From: Paracoccaceae bacterium
GTDB lineage: Bacteria; Pseudomonadota; Alphaproteobacteria; Rhodobacterales; Rhodobacteraceae
Direction of reading: 5' to 3'
Assembly: GCA_013214715.1 (NCBI GenBank)
Contig: JABSSB010000189.1
Span: forward strand, 1-8,020
Length of the DNA stretch: 8,020 bases
The number at the start of each line of letters is the position of its first letter. The stretch's first letter is position 1. Positions 1 to 6,302 of the stretch are shown one piece after another. A model generated the notes under the pieces. It saw only the letters and a program-made list of their open reading frames with translations. It did not search any database and was not told the origin of the DNA. Both the position numbers and the translations under genes were made by a program.

Positions 1-288
1 GCTTTACCTGCAACGCAAATTGGGCGGGATCATCTTGTTGGCCACGCGGCTTAAAGTCAGCCTGCCGCTACAGGATATGTTGGCGCCCTACCTGGCTCGG
101 CGCAATATGAGCACCGGTTTCTCTTTGGCCTCGGCGCTGTGATCGCATCTTTCATCTTCTTCTTCTGGTTGGGCTTTGGCGCGCGGCTTCTGGCGCCCTT
201 GTTCGCCCGGCCCGGCGCGTGGCGCGTGCTAGATGTAGGGATCGGATTGGTGATGTGGAGCATTGCCGTAAAACTGCTGGTGATGTGA
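1..288 (+). pseudogene. 3' fragment of a LysE/ArgO-family exporter, frame interrupted
   Basis: The frame ending at TGA 286-288 encodes, from about position 67, a C-terminal stretch typical of ArgO/LysE amino-acid exporters: a hydrophobic helix (GAVIASFIFFFWLGFGARLL), then LAPLFARPGAWRVLD and a last helix with GLVMW. In this family the segment should be preceded by the WLNPHVYLDT-like motif, which is not visible. Instead the frame is closed by TAA at 52-54, and bases 1-66 do not resemble ArgO in any frame. A second frame (2-142) gives a short helix, KLGGIILLATRLKV, that could be the end of another LysE-superfamily exporter. The simplest reading is a decayed or recombined exporter gene. A sequencing error or a different upstream gene is possible because the window starts here. 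The exporter C-terminus is well supported; the pseudogene status is inference. Confidence 0.55.
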
Positions 289-292
289 TCTG

Positions 293-1198
293 ATGGAACA
301 ACCCGCCGCCAACAGACCAATCCGGGGCATCCTGTTCATGTTGCTGACAGGGCTGTGCTTCGTCGCTGTGACCGCGCTGGTCAAATTCATGGGCGACCGT
401 ATCCCGCCGCAGCAGGCGTCCTTTCTGCGCTATCTGCTGGGGTTGGTCTTTCTGATCCCAATGCTGAAACCCATGCTGCGCGAACACGTGCCGCTGCGCG
501 ATCACGGGCTTCTGGTTGTGCGCGGTTTGGTCCATGCCGTGGGTGTGATGACATGGTTCTATGCCATGACGCAGATCCCCTTGGCCGAGGTTACGGCGAT
601 GAACTACCTCGCCCCGATTTACGTCACCATCGGCGCGGCGCTTTTTCTGGGGGAAACGCTGGCGCTGCGGCGCATCATGGCAATTGTCGCGGCCCTGATC
701 GGTGCGTTGATCATCTTGCGTCCGGGCTTCCGTGACATCTCGCCGGGCCATATCGCCATGCTGGTCACCGGTCTCAGCTTTGGGGCGTCCTATCTGCTGG
801 CCAAAGTGCTCAGCGGGCGTATGTCGCCCGCCTTTGTCGTCAGCGCATTGTCGGTCTGGGTGACGCTGGCGCTCGCGCCTTTTGCGCTGGCGGTCTGGGT
901 GCCGCCCACATGGCATGAGATTGGCATTCTCTTTGCCGTCGCCTGCTTTGCCACGGCAGGGCATTATACGATGACGCTGGCCTTTGCCTCGGCCCCGGTC
1001 ACGGTCACGCAACCGGTGACCTTCCTGCAACTGCTCTGGGCCACGTTGCTGGGCACGCTGGTCTTTGGTGAGGCGCTGGATGGCTGGGTCATTGCCGGGG
1101 GCGGGCTGATCATGGCCGCCGTCATGTTCATCACTTGGCGCGAAGCGGTGCTGAAGCGCCGCGCCATCACCCCGCCAACCCCTGCCACCAAGGTCTGA
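293..1198 (+). CDS. EamA/DMT-family inner-membrane transporter
   Basis: The 301-residue protein has the size and layout of a drug/metabolite transporter with two tandem EamA repeats. Ten hydrophobic segments can be placed near residues 12-30, 42-58, 71-90, 95-118, 126-143, 153-171, 179-202, 209-230, 236-258 and 264-281. Each repeat carries the family's conserved FLGE / VFGE turn (118-121 and 257-260), followed by a helix ending in a GxxI-like pattern. The positive tail REAVLKRR is consistent with a cytoplasmic C-terminus. The substrate cannot be read from sequence; relatives export amino acids, nucleosides or small metabolites. The start lies only 4 bases after the stop of the exporter fragment and has no clear Shine-Dalgarno, so it was probably translated by coupling to that gene. 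The family call is firm and the substrate is unknown. Confidence 0.92.
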   Translation: MEQPAANRPIRGILFMLLTGLCFVAVTALVKFMGDRIPPQQASFLRYLLGLVFLIPMLKPMLREHVPLRDHGLLVVRGLVHAVGVMTWFYAMTQIPLAEVTAMNYLAPIYVTIGAALFLGETLALRRIMAIVAALIGALIILRPGFRDISPGHIAMLVTGLSFGASYLLAKVLSGRMSPAFVVSALSVWVTLALAPFALAVWVPPTWHEIGILFAVACFATAGHYTMTLAFASAPVTVTQPVTFLQLLWATLLGTLVFGEALDGWVIAGGGLIMAAVMFITWREAVLKRRAITPPTPATKV

Positions 1199-1211
1199 AC
1201 GCCGCGTTTGC

Positions 1212-1227
1212 CGAATCTTAAGATTCG
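1212..1227. promoter_or_regulatory. 16-bp perfect palindrome with two GANTC sites around TTAA
   Basis: CGAATCTTAAGATTCG is a perfect self-complementary 16-mer in the 71-bp gap before the secreted-protein gene. It holds GAATC (1213-1217) and GATTC (1222-1226), both targets of the alphaproteobacterial cell-cycle methylase CcrM (GANTC), flanking TTAA (1218-1221), the half-site of CtrA. A further TTAA lies at 1239-1242. There is no loop and no T-tract, so a terminator is unlikely. A role as a protein or methylation-sensitive operator is inference. Confidence 0.45.
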
Positions 1228-1269
1228 TGGACGAGACTTTAAGCCGGGTGAGTAAGAGAGGTGGATGCC

Positions 1270-2022
1270 ATGTGGGGGTGTCATCGCCGGCTGGGTCGCG
1301 GCAGGTTTTTGGCTGCGTTGATGCTGGCAATCTTGGGGATGTCTGGTCCGGTCTGGGCCATTGATGCGCGAGGGCTGGGTGTCGCAGAGCCGGGGCAGGG
1401 CGCTTTGACGGCTGTAGAGGCGGGCAAACAGATGCCCCTGCCAGACCGTGACTCTCCGGACCGTATCGGACCTGTGTCGCAGGAACGCCACCTGCGCCTG
1501 GCCATGTTTCTGGGCTGTGAAGGCGATCCGGGCGGGCGCGTCTGCCGCATCGCCGAGGGCGAGATGACATTGCGCATCCCGCTGGATTCGGCGCTGCCGC
1601 AGCCCTTCGCCAGTTTTCTTGTCGAGCTTGCACCGCTCACTCCGGTTTCCGTGATTGTCGACATGCCCGCGCGCGGCTCGACTATGCCGCCGCGCCTGAT
1701 TTCCATCCGCAAACGTGATGAGGTGCTGGCCGACCGCGTCTGGCCGCATATTCAAGGGGATTGGCAGTTCGACGGGTATCGAAAGGTCAACCTCACGCTG
1801 ACCGGGCGCGATCTGACGGGCACAGGCGGGCAATGGCTGCTGGGGGGCGACAAGCTCTGGCTGTCGCATAGCTGCGATGGGCCAGCCAAGTATGCTTTGT
1901 ATCTCACGGCCTATGGCAGTGACAACCCGGTCTGCTACCGGGTCGATGCCGTGGGGCCGGGGCAGCTGAAACTGGTGCATTTGCCTTTGGGCGATCGGCT
2001 GGAATTCCACCGCCCGCACTAA
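1270..2022 (+). CDS. Secreted protein of unknown function with four mature cysteines
   Basis: I do not recognise the family. The ATG at 1270 is preferred over the in-frame GTG at 1261 because AGAGG (1257-1261) sits 8 bases upstream of it; this gives 250 residues. The N-terminus is a classical Sec signal peptide: basic n-region (HRRLGRGR), hydrophobic core FLAALMLAILG and a probable cut after PVWA (residue 30). The mature part has exactly four cysteines (83, 92, 202, 222), which could form two disulfides in the periplasm. The C-terminal half (about 157-246) alternates polar and hydrophobic residues with several glycines and tryptophans (GDW, GGQW, DKLWL), suggesting a beta-rich or small barrel-like domain. 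It follows the EamA gene by 71 bp and ends 89 bp before betA, with its own upstream palindrome, so it may be a separate transcription unit. No function is assigned. Confidence 0.75.
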   Translation: MWGCHRRLGRGRFLAALMLAILGMSGPVWAIDARGLGVAEPGQGALTAVEAGKQMPLPDRDSPDRIGPVSQERHLRLAMFLGCEGDPGGRVCRIAEGEMTLRIPLDSALPQPFASFLVELAPLTPVSVIVDMPARGSTMPPRLISIRKRDEVLADRVWPHIQGDWQFDGYRKVNLTLTGRDLTGTGGQWLLGGDKLWLSHSCDGPAKYALYLTAYGSDNPVCYRVDAVGPGQLKLVHLPLGDRLEFHRPH

Positions 2023-2034
2023 GTATCTTGTGCG

Positions 2035-2050
2035 TTGACTGACCAGTCAA
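2035..2050. promoter_or_regulatory. TetR-type operator upstream of betA (candidate BetI site)
   Basis: TTGACTG-AC-CAGTCAA is a 7-bp inverted repeat with a 2-base centre, the architecture of TetR-family operators. It lies 61 bases before the betA start. It also fits inside the spacer of a weak possible promoter, TTGTGC (2028-2033) and TAAATA (2051-2056) with 17 bases between, where a bound dimer would block RNA polymerase. Bacterial bet genes are classically repressed by the TetR-family choline sensor BetI, so BetI is the favoured ligand-binding protein. No betI gene is visible in this window, so the assignment is inference. Confidence 0.5.
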
Positions 2051-2111
2051 TAAATACGATCCCGAGACTTGATCAAAGACGCCGCATCGGCGTGCGAAAA
2101 GGACCGGGCAG

Positions 2112-3773
2112 ATGGCAGAGGCCGATTTCATCATCGTGGGCGCAGGCAGCGCAGGCTGTGCCGCCGCATTTAGGCTGGCCGAGGCAGGCGCTTCGGTGAT
2201 CGTGGTGGAATTCGGCGGCACCGATGCCGGGCCGCTGATCCAGATGCCCGGAGCGCTCAGCTTTCCGATGAACATGTCGCGCTATGACTGGGGCTTTGCG
2301 TCCGAGCCTGAGCCACATTTGAACAATCGCCGTCTGGCCTGTCCGCGGGGCAAGGTCATCGGCGGGTCGTCCTCGATCAACGGGATGGTCTATGTGCGCG
2401 GCCATGCGCGCGATTACGACCATTGGGCCGACACCGGGGCAGATGGCTGGGCCTATGCCGATGTGCTGCCCTATTTCAAACGGATGGAGCATTGGCATGA
2501 TGGCGGCCATGGCGGGGACCCGGCCTGGCGCGGCACCGATGGCCCGCTGCATGTCAGCCGCGGCCCGCGCGACAACCCGCTGCACGCCGCCTTTGTCGAG
2601 GCCGGGCAACAGGCGGGCTACCCGGTTACGTCGGATTATAACGGCCAGCAGCAGGAAGGCTTTGGCCCGATGGAGCAGACGGTCTGGAAAGGCCAGCGCT
2701 GGTCAGCGGCCAATGCCTATCTCAAACCGGCACTAAAGCGTGACAATTGCACCCTGATGCGCGGGCTGGTCAGCCGGGTTCTGATCACCGAAGGCCGCGC
2801 CACCGGAATCGAATTGCAGCGCGGCGGGCGCACCGAACAGATCACCGCACGGCGGGAGGTCATCCTCGCGGCCTCCTCCATCAATTCGCCCAAACTGCTG
2901 ATGCTCTCGGGCATTGGTCCAGCCGCCCATCTGGCCGAGCACGGGATTGATCTGGTCGCCGACCGCCCCGGCGTGGGCGGCAATCTTCAGGACCATCTGG
3001 AACTCTATCTGCAATTTGCGTCGAAACAGCCGGTGACGCTTTACAAATACTGGAACCTCGCAGGCAAAGCCTGGGTCGGGGCACAGTGGTTGTTCACCCG
3101 CAAAGGTCTGGGCGCGTCGAACCAGTTTGAAAGTACGGGCTTCATCCGCTCCGCCCCCGGCGTGGATTATCCCGACATCATGTATCACTTCCTGCCGATC
3201 GCCGTGCGCTATGACGGGCAGGCCGCGGCTGAAGGGCATGGGTTTCAGGCCCATGTCGGTCCGATGCGGTCAAAAAGCCGGGGGCGTGTGTCCCTGCGCT
3301 CCGCCGATCCGGCGGAGTCCCCGCGTATCCGCTTCAACTATATGAGCCACCCAGACGACTGGACCGAATTCCGCACCGCGATCCGCCTCACGCGGGAGGT
3401 CTTTGCCCAGCCCGCGATGGAGCCCTTCGTCAAACATGAAATCCAGCCCGGCGCCGACATGCAAAGCGATGCCCAGCTAGATGAGGCGATCCGCGAGCAT
3501 GCCGAAAGCGCCTATCATCCCTGCGGCACCTGCCGCATGGGGCGCGCCGATGATCGCGATGCGGTGGTCGACCCCGAAGGCCGGGTGATCGGGGTGGATG
3601 GGCTGCGCGTGATCGACAGTTCGATCTTCCCGCGCATTACCAATGGCAATCTCAACGGCCCATCGATTCTGGTGGGAGAGAAGATGTCAGATCACATCCT
3701 TGGCCGGACGCCCTTGCCGCGGGCGAATGATGAACCTTGGATCAACCCCAACTGGCGCACCGCGCAGCGGTAA
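2112..3773 (+). CDS. betA: Choline dehydrogenase (FAD-dependent GMC oxidoreductase)
   Basis: The enzyme oxidises choline to betaine aldehyde, the first step of glycine betaine synthesis, usually at the membrane and coupled to respiration. The 553-residue length matches BetA. Visible motifs are the FAD Rossmann GAGSAG (10-15) with the ribose-binding acid E33, GMC signature 1 around 80-104 (GGSSSINGMVYVRG), GMC signature 2 around 254-270 (ASSINSPKLLMLSGIGP), and the C-terminal catalytic region. H469 in YHPCGTCRMG and N513 in NGNLNG are 44 residues apart, the same spacing as His466 and Asn510 of choline oxidase. Segments such as FLPIAVRYDG, HVGPMRSKSRG and FNYMSH follow E. coli BetA closely, which separates it from other GMC alcohol dehydrogenases. 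AAGGA (2099-2103) sits 8 bases before ATG. No betB or betI is adjacent; a TetR-type operator upstream suggests choline induction. Confidence 0.94.
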   Translation: MAEADFIIVGAGSAGCAAAFRLAEAGASVIVVEFGGTDAGPLIQMPGALSFPMNMSRYDWGFASEPEPHLNNRRLACPRGKVIGGSSSINGMVYVRGHARDYDHWADTGADGWAYADVLPYFKRMEHWHDGGHGGDPAWRGTDGPLHVSRGPRDNPLHAAFVEAGQQAGYPVTSDYNGQQQEGFGPMEQTVWKGQRWSAANAYLKPALKRDNCTLMRGLVSRVLITEGRATGIELQRGGRTEQITARREVILAASSINSPKLLMLSGIGPAAHLAEHGIDLVADRPGVGGNLQDHLELYLQFASKQPVTLYKYWNLAGKAWVGAQWLFTRKGLGASNQFESTGFIRSAPGVDYPDIMYHFLPIAVRYDGQAAAEGHGFQAHVGPMRSKSRGRVSLRSADPAESPRIRFNYMSHPDDWTEFRTAIRLTREVFAQPAMEPFVKHEIQPGADMQSDAQLDEAIREHAESAYHPCGTCRMGRADDRDAVVDPEGRVIGVDGLRVIDSSIFPRITNGNLNGPSILVGEKMSDHILGRTPLPRANDEPWINPNWRTAQR

Positions 3774-3863
3774 GGGTTTGCTCATCTCTTGCTGCGACAC
3801 TTGGCAGGAAAACAGATCAACCGTGCTGAAAACTTGACAGAAAGTTAACGTTTCGCCTTGAAG

Positions 3864-3877
3864 CCGCCTTATGGCGG
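3864..3877 (+). other. Small hairpin between betA and the nuclease gene
   Basis: CCGCC-TTAT-GGCGG forms a 5-bp GC stem with a four-base loop. There is no following T-run, so it is at best a weak terminator for betA. The GGCGGGG at its 3' side is also the only purine-rich stretch upstream of the nuclease start, so the stem could hide a poor ribosome-binding site. Both roles are inference. Confidence 0.3.
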
Positions 3878-3884
3878 GGCAATG

Positions 3885-3899
3885 TTAACGCGATGTTAA
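3885..3899. promoter_or_regulatory. CtrA-like box TTAA-N7-TTAA across the nuclease start codon
   Basis: TTAA (3885-3888), seven bases, then TTAA (3896-3899) is an exact match to the alphaproteobacterial CtrA full-site spacing. It can also be read as a direct repeat ATGTTAA-CGCG-ATGTTAA with an 11-bp period. A further GTTAACG lies exactly 40 bp upstream (3844-3850 against 3884-3890). The second half overlaps codons 1-3 of the nuclease, a position more suited to repression than activation. The spacing match is seen directly; CtrA binding is inference. Confidence 0.45.
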
Positions 3900-4570
3900 G
3901 ACTATTCCTGCTGTCCCTGCTCGGGTTTGTGCCTTCTGGCCTTTTGTCTGCCCCAGCGCCGGACATGTTTACGGGCCGCATCACGGTTGTTGATGGCGAC
4001 AGCCTGCGCGTAGGCGGGCATGAGGTGCGGCTCTTTGGCATCGACGCGCCTGAAGGTCGTCAAAGCTGTCAGACACAGGCCGGAAAAAGCTGGCCCTGCG
4101 GGGCTGAGGCCACGCGCGCGCTTCAGACGGTCTCCGGGCGGCAGGCCGGCTGCCAGCTGCGCGATATTGACCGTTACGACCGGTTGGTGGCGACCTGCAC
4201 GGTGGATGGCACCGATCTTGGCGCATGGATGGTCGCGCAGGGTTGGGCACTGGCCTATTCGCAATATTCGACGCGCTATGTTGCGCTGGAAAGGCAAGCA
4301 GCGGCTGCGGCAATAGGCATGCATGCAGGCCGGTTCGACCGCCCATCAGACTGGCGTCGCGCCCAGCGTGCCCGCGCCGCACAGATCGATGCGGCGGCGC
4401 CCTCGGGCTGTGCCATCAAAGGCAATATCTCGCGCTCTGGCAGCCGCATCTATCACATGCCCGGCCAGGAGCATTATGCCCGCACCCGGATTTCGACGTC
4501 AAAGGGCGAACGCTGGTTCTGTTCCGAAGCCGAGGCGCGATCCGCCGGATGGCGGCGCGCAAAACGATGA
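3893..4570 (+). CDS. Secreted thermonuclease-family protein with C-terminal Cys tail domain
   Basis: The 225-residue protein begins with a short signal peptide (MLRLFLLSLLGFVPSGLLSA), so it should act in the periplasm or outside the cell. Residues 27-157 form a staphylococcal-nuclease (SNase/TNase) fold. Metal-site acids lie in VVDGDS (D34, D36) and D51; the catalytic trio is R46 and E54 (8 apart, as R35/E43 in the staphylococcal enzyme) and R97 in DRYDR, equivalent to R87. An intact active site predicts calcium-dependent cleavage of DNA and RNA. Cysteines 59, 69, 87 and 102 could form disulfides. After an Ala/Arg linker, residues 172-222 form a tail (CAIKGNISRSG, IYHMPGQ, ERWFCSEAEA, AGWR) that recurs at the end of proteobacterial SNase-like proteins and elsewhere; its role is unknown to me. 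The start has no strong Shine-Dalgarno and is overlapped by a CtrA-like box. Confidence 0.9.
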   Translation: MLRLFLLSLLGFVPSGLLSAPAPDMFTGRITVVDGDSLRVGGHEVRLFGIDAPEGRQSCQTQAGKSWPCGAEATRALQTVSGRQAGCQLRDIDRYDRLVATCTVDGTDLGAWMVAQGWALAYSQYSTRYVALERQAAAAAIGMHAGRFDRPSDWRRAQRARAAQIDAAAPSGCAIKGNISRSGSRIYHMPGQEHYARTRISTSKGERWFCSEAEARSAGWRRAKR

Positions 4571-4612
4571 TCTTTGCGACATCTTGATCCGCGTGAAAGC
4601 GCTGCATATGTC

Positions 4613-4644
4613 GGTCTTGGCACTGTGCCATTGCACGACCAAGA
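4613..4644 (+). other. Nested inverted repeats in the ydcH leader
   Basis: TGGCAC-T-GTGCCA (4618-4630) is a 13-bp odd palindrome. Around it TCTTGG (4615-4620) can instead pair with CCAAGA (4639-4644), whose 3' end touches the ribosome-binding site AAGGAG. The two pairings are mutually exclusive. A structured leader or an operator is possible; nothing in the sequence decides between them and the arms are short. Confidence 0.25.
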
Positions 4645-4656
4645 AGGAGCTTTGAA

Positions 4657-4893
4657 ATGTCTCACACCCCGCACGAGCTGGCCGCCGATTTCCCCGACCT
4701 TGCCGACAAGATCAGCGAGATGAAGCAATCGGACGCGCATTTCAGCCGGCTTGTTGATGAATATCACGACATCAATCGTGCCGTGCATCGGGCTGAAACC
4801 AATATCGAACCGATGGAAGATCTGGCCGAAGGCGAAATCCGCAAACGTCGCGCTGTTCTGAAAGACGAAATCTACGCGATGCTGACGGCCTGA
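4657..4893 (+). CDS. YdcH-family (DUF465) small protein
   Basis: This 78-residue, highly charged, helical protein matches the YdcH/DUF465 pattern: an N-terminal HELAADFPDL segment, KISEMK..DAHFSRLVDEYHDINRAVHRAE in the middle, and the hallmark basic end KRRAVLKDEIYAML. Members are cytoplasmic, 65-80 residues long, and probably form a two-helix coiled coil; their molecular role is not established. AAGGAG (4644-4649) gives a strong ribosome-binding site 7 bases before ATG, better than those of its neighbours, which suggests good expression. It lies 86 bp after the nuclease and could be transcribed alone. Its stop codon ends one base before the last base of the convergent regulator gene, so the two 3' ends abut without spacer or overlap. 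Confidence 0.88.
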   Translation: MSHTPHELAADFPDLADKISEMKQSDAHFSRLVDEYHDINRAVHRAETNIEPMEDLAEGEIRKRRAVLKDEIYAMLTA

Positions 4894-6291
4894 TCAGCCG
4901 ACCTCATAAGGCAATAGCCCCCGCCGGTCGGGGGCTATGGTCAATTGCCGCTCAAGCGGCGGCACCGACCGTTGATGGCATGTCTTGCGCTCGCAAATGC
5001 GGCAGCTGATCCCGATGGGCTCAAACGCGACAGCGTTGGAAATATCCAGATTATCCGCATAGACCAATTGATCGGCAAAGGCGATTTCACAGCCCAAGGC
5101 AATCGCAAAGCGCCGCACCGGCGCCCCGAAAGATCCGCCTGGTTTCGAGATATCTCGCGCCAGGCTGATATAGCGGACCCCGTCCGGCGTTTCGGCCAGC
5201 TGCCGCAGGAAATGGCCTGGCGTTTCAAAGGCCCGATGCACATTCCACAACGGGCAGGCCCCGCCAAATCGCGCAAATTGCAGCCGCGTCGCCGAATGGC
5301 GTTTGGTGATTGTCCCGGCCCGGTCGACCCGCACAAAGAAAAACGGCACGCCTTTCGCTCCGGGACGCTGCAAGGTCGACAGGCGATGGGCCACTTGCTC
5401 GATCGAGGCGCCGAACCGCATCGCCAGCCGCTCCAGATCGTGCCGTGTCTCCTGCGCGGCGGCGTGAAAGTCCGCATAGGGCATGGTCGCGGCCCCCGCG
5501 AAATAATTGGCCAGCCCGATCTTGGCGATGGCGCGCGCGGCATCGGTCTGGAAGCGCGCGAAATCCAGCGTCGCCTCCAGCAGGCTGTCCTGCGTGATCA
5601 GCGCCAGTTGCAGCAAAAGCTGGAAATCACGGGTTTCGGGGCTGACCCGGCTGGACAAGACAAGATGCCCAGCCTCCGCGTCAAAGCGGCGGATCTGGTC
5701 ACTATCGGCCTGCGTGACCGTGACGCCATGGGCCTGCAACCGTGCCTCTGCCGCCGCGCGCAACCCGCCCGGCGCAGCCTGCGTTGCGAAATGCTCGGCG
5801 GCGCGATCCACCGCATCGATGTAATTGTCGCAGTAATGAAAGAAATCGCGCACCTCTTCCCAGGGCGATGGGGTCAGGCGTGCATCCTCGCGCCCCAAAG
5901 CCGCATCCAGCGATGCCAACCGCTCCGAGCTTTGGCGATACGCCTTGTGCAATTCCAGAAACGCGCGGGCAAAGCTGGGCGCGTTGGCCGCCGTCAGGCG
6001 CAGATCGGGCAGGGGGGGCATGGTTTCGGCAAAGACCGGATCGGCCAGCGCCTCGCGCATATCCGACACCAGCCTTTCGCTGTCGCCCGCGCTCAGCTCG
6101 GTCACATCAAGCCCAAACTCCTGCGCCAGCGCGAGAATCACCGTGGATGACACCGGACGGTTGTTGTTTTCCATCTGGTTGAGATACGGCAGCGACACGC
6201 CCAGCCGCGCCGCGAAATCCTTTTGCGTCAGGCCAAACCGTGTGCGCATCTCGCGCAGCTTGGCTCCGGCATAAAGTTTTTGATGCGCCAT
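4894..6291 (-). CDS. XRE-type short-chain fatty acyl-CoA regulator (PccR/RamB-like)
   Basis: The 465-residue protein has an N-terminal XRE helix-turn-helix (about 7-65: LREMRTRFGLTQKDFAARLGVS, then LPYLNQMENNNRPVS). A long helical middle follows, at the place where relatives carry an IrrE/ImmA-like domain, then a C-terminal DUF2083-like region (about 285-460) with the cysteine cluster C430-x2-C433-x4-C438. This layout is that of the ScfR group (PccR of Rhodobacter, RamB of actinobacteria), which sense acyl-CoA and control propionate, acetate or glyoxylate-type carbon use. The peptidase HExxH motif is absent (QLLLQLA near 224-230), so proteolysis is unlikely. A CGGAG ribosome site (+ strand 6299-6303) lies 7 bases before ATG. 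GCTTTGCA repeats just upstream suggest autoregulation. No propionyl-CoA carboxylase or glyoxylate genes are nearby, so its target pathway is open. Confidence 0.87.
   Translation of the reverse strand: MAHQKLYAGAKLREMRTRFGLTQKDFAARLGVSLPYLNQMENNNRPVSSTVILALAQEFGLDVTELSAGDSERLVSDMREALADPVFAETMPPLPDLRLTAANAPSFARAFLELHKAYRQSSERLASLDAALGREDARLTPSPWEEVRDFFHYCDNYIDAVDRAAEHFATQAAPGGLRAAAEARLQAHGVTVTQADSDQIRRFDAEAGHLVLSSRVSPETRDFQLLLQLALITQDSLLEATLDFARFQTDAARAIAKIGLANYFAGAATMPYADFHAAAQETRHDLERLAMRFGASIEQVAHRLSTLQRPGAKGVPFFFVRVDRAGTITKRHSATRLQFARFGGACPLWNVHRAFETPGHFLRQLAETPDGVRYISLARDISKPGGSFGAPVRRFAIALGCEIAFADQLVYADNLDISNAVAFEPIGISCRICERKTCHQRSVPPLERQLTIAPDRRGLLPYEVG
4914..4938. terminator. Bidirectional terminator-like hairpin inside the end of the regulator gene
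   Basis: ATAGCCCCC (4914-4922) pairs perfectly with GGGGGCTAT (4930-4938) around a 7-base loop. It begins 21 bp after the ydcH stop and lies within the last codons of the convergent regulator (the TIAPDRRGLLPYEVG end). It reads the same from both sides and could end ydcH transcription. Neither side has a clear T-run, so efficiency is uncertain and the regulator transcript would need to end downstream of it. Confidence 0.5.
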
Positions 6292-6302
6292 GATGTGGCT
6301 CC

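Noticed and set aside
1261..1269. GTG start 9 bases upstream for the secreted protein
   Set aside because: The purine-rich AGAGG would overlap the GTG itself, while it is ideally spaced for ATG 1270, and the signal peptide is complete from there.
152..1633. 493-codon open frame on the - strand opposite the EamA and secreted-protein genes
   Set aside because: Rich in Arg, Gln, His and Pro without any domain or hydrophobic pattern; typical antisense shadow of GC-rich genes, and the + strand carries convincing proteins.
2069..2076. TTGATCAA palindrome between the operator and betA
   Set aside because: Only 8 bp around GATC, too short to distinguish from chance.
3834..3862. Perfect -35 TTGACA (3834-3839) before the nuclease
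   Set aside because: At 16-18 bases downstream only CTTGAA-like hexamers occur, so no acceptable -10; kept only as a possibility.
4945..6150. 401-codon open frame on the + strand opposite the acyl-CoA regulator
   Set aside because: Composition rich in Arg, Gln and Gly with no motif; the - strand encodes a complete recognised regulator.
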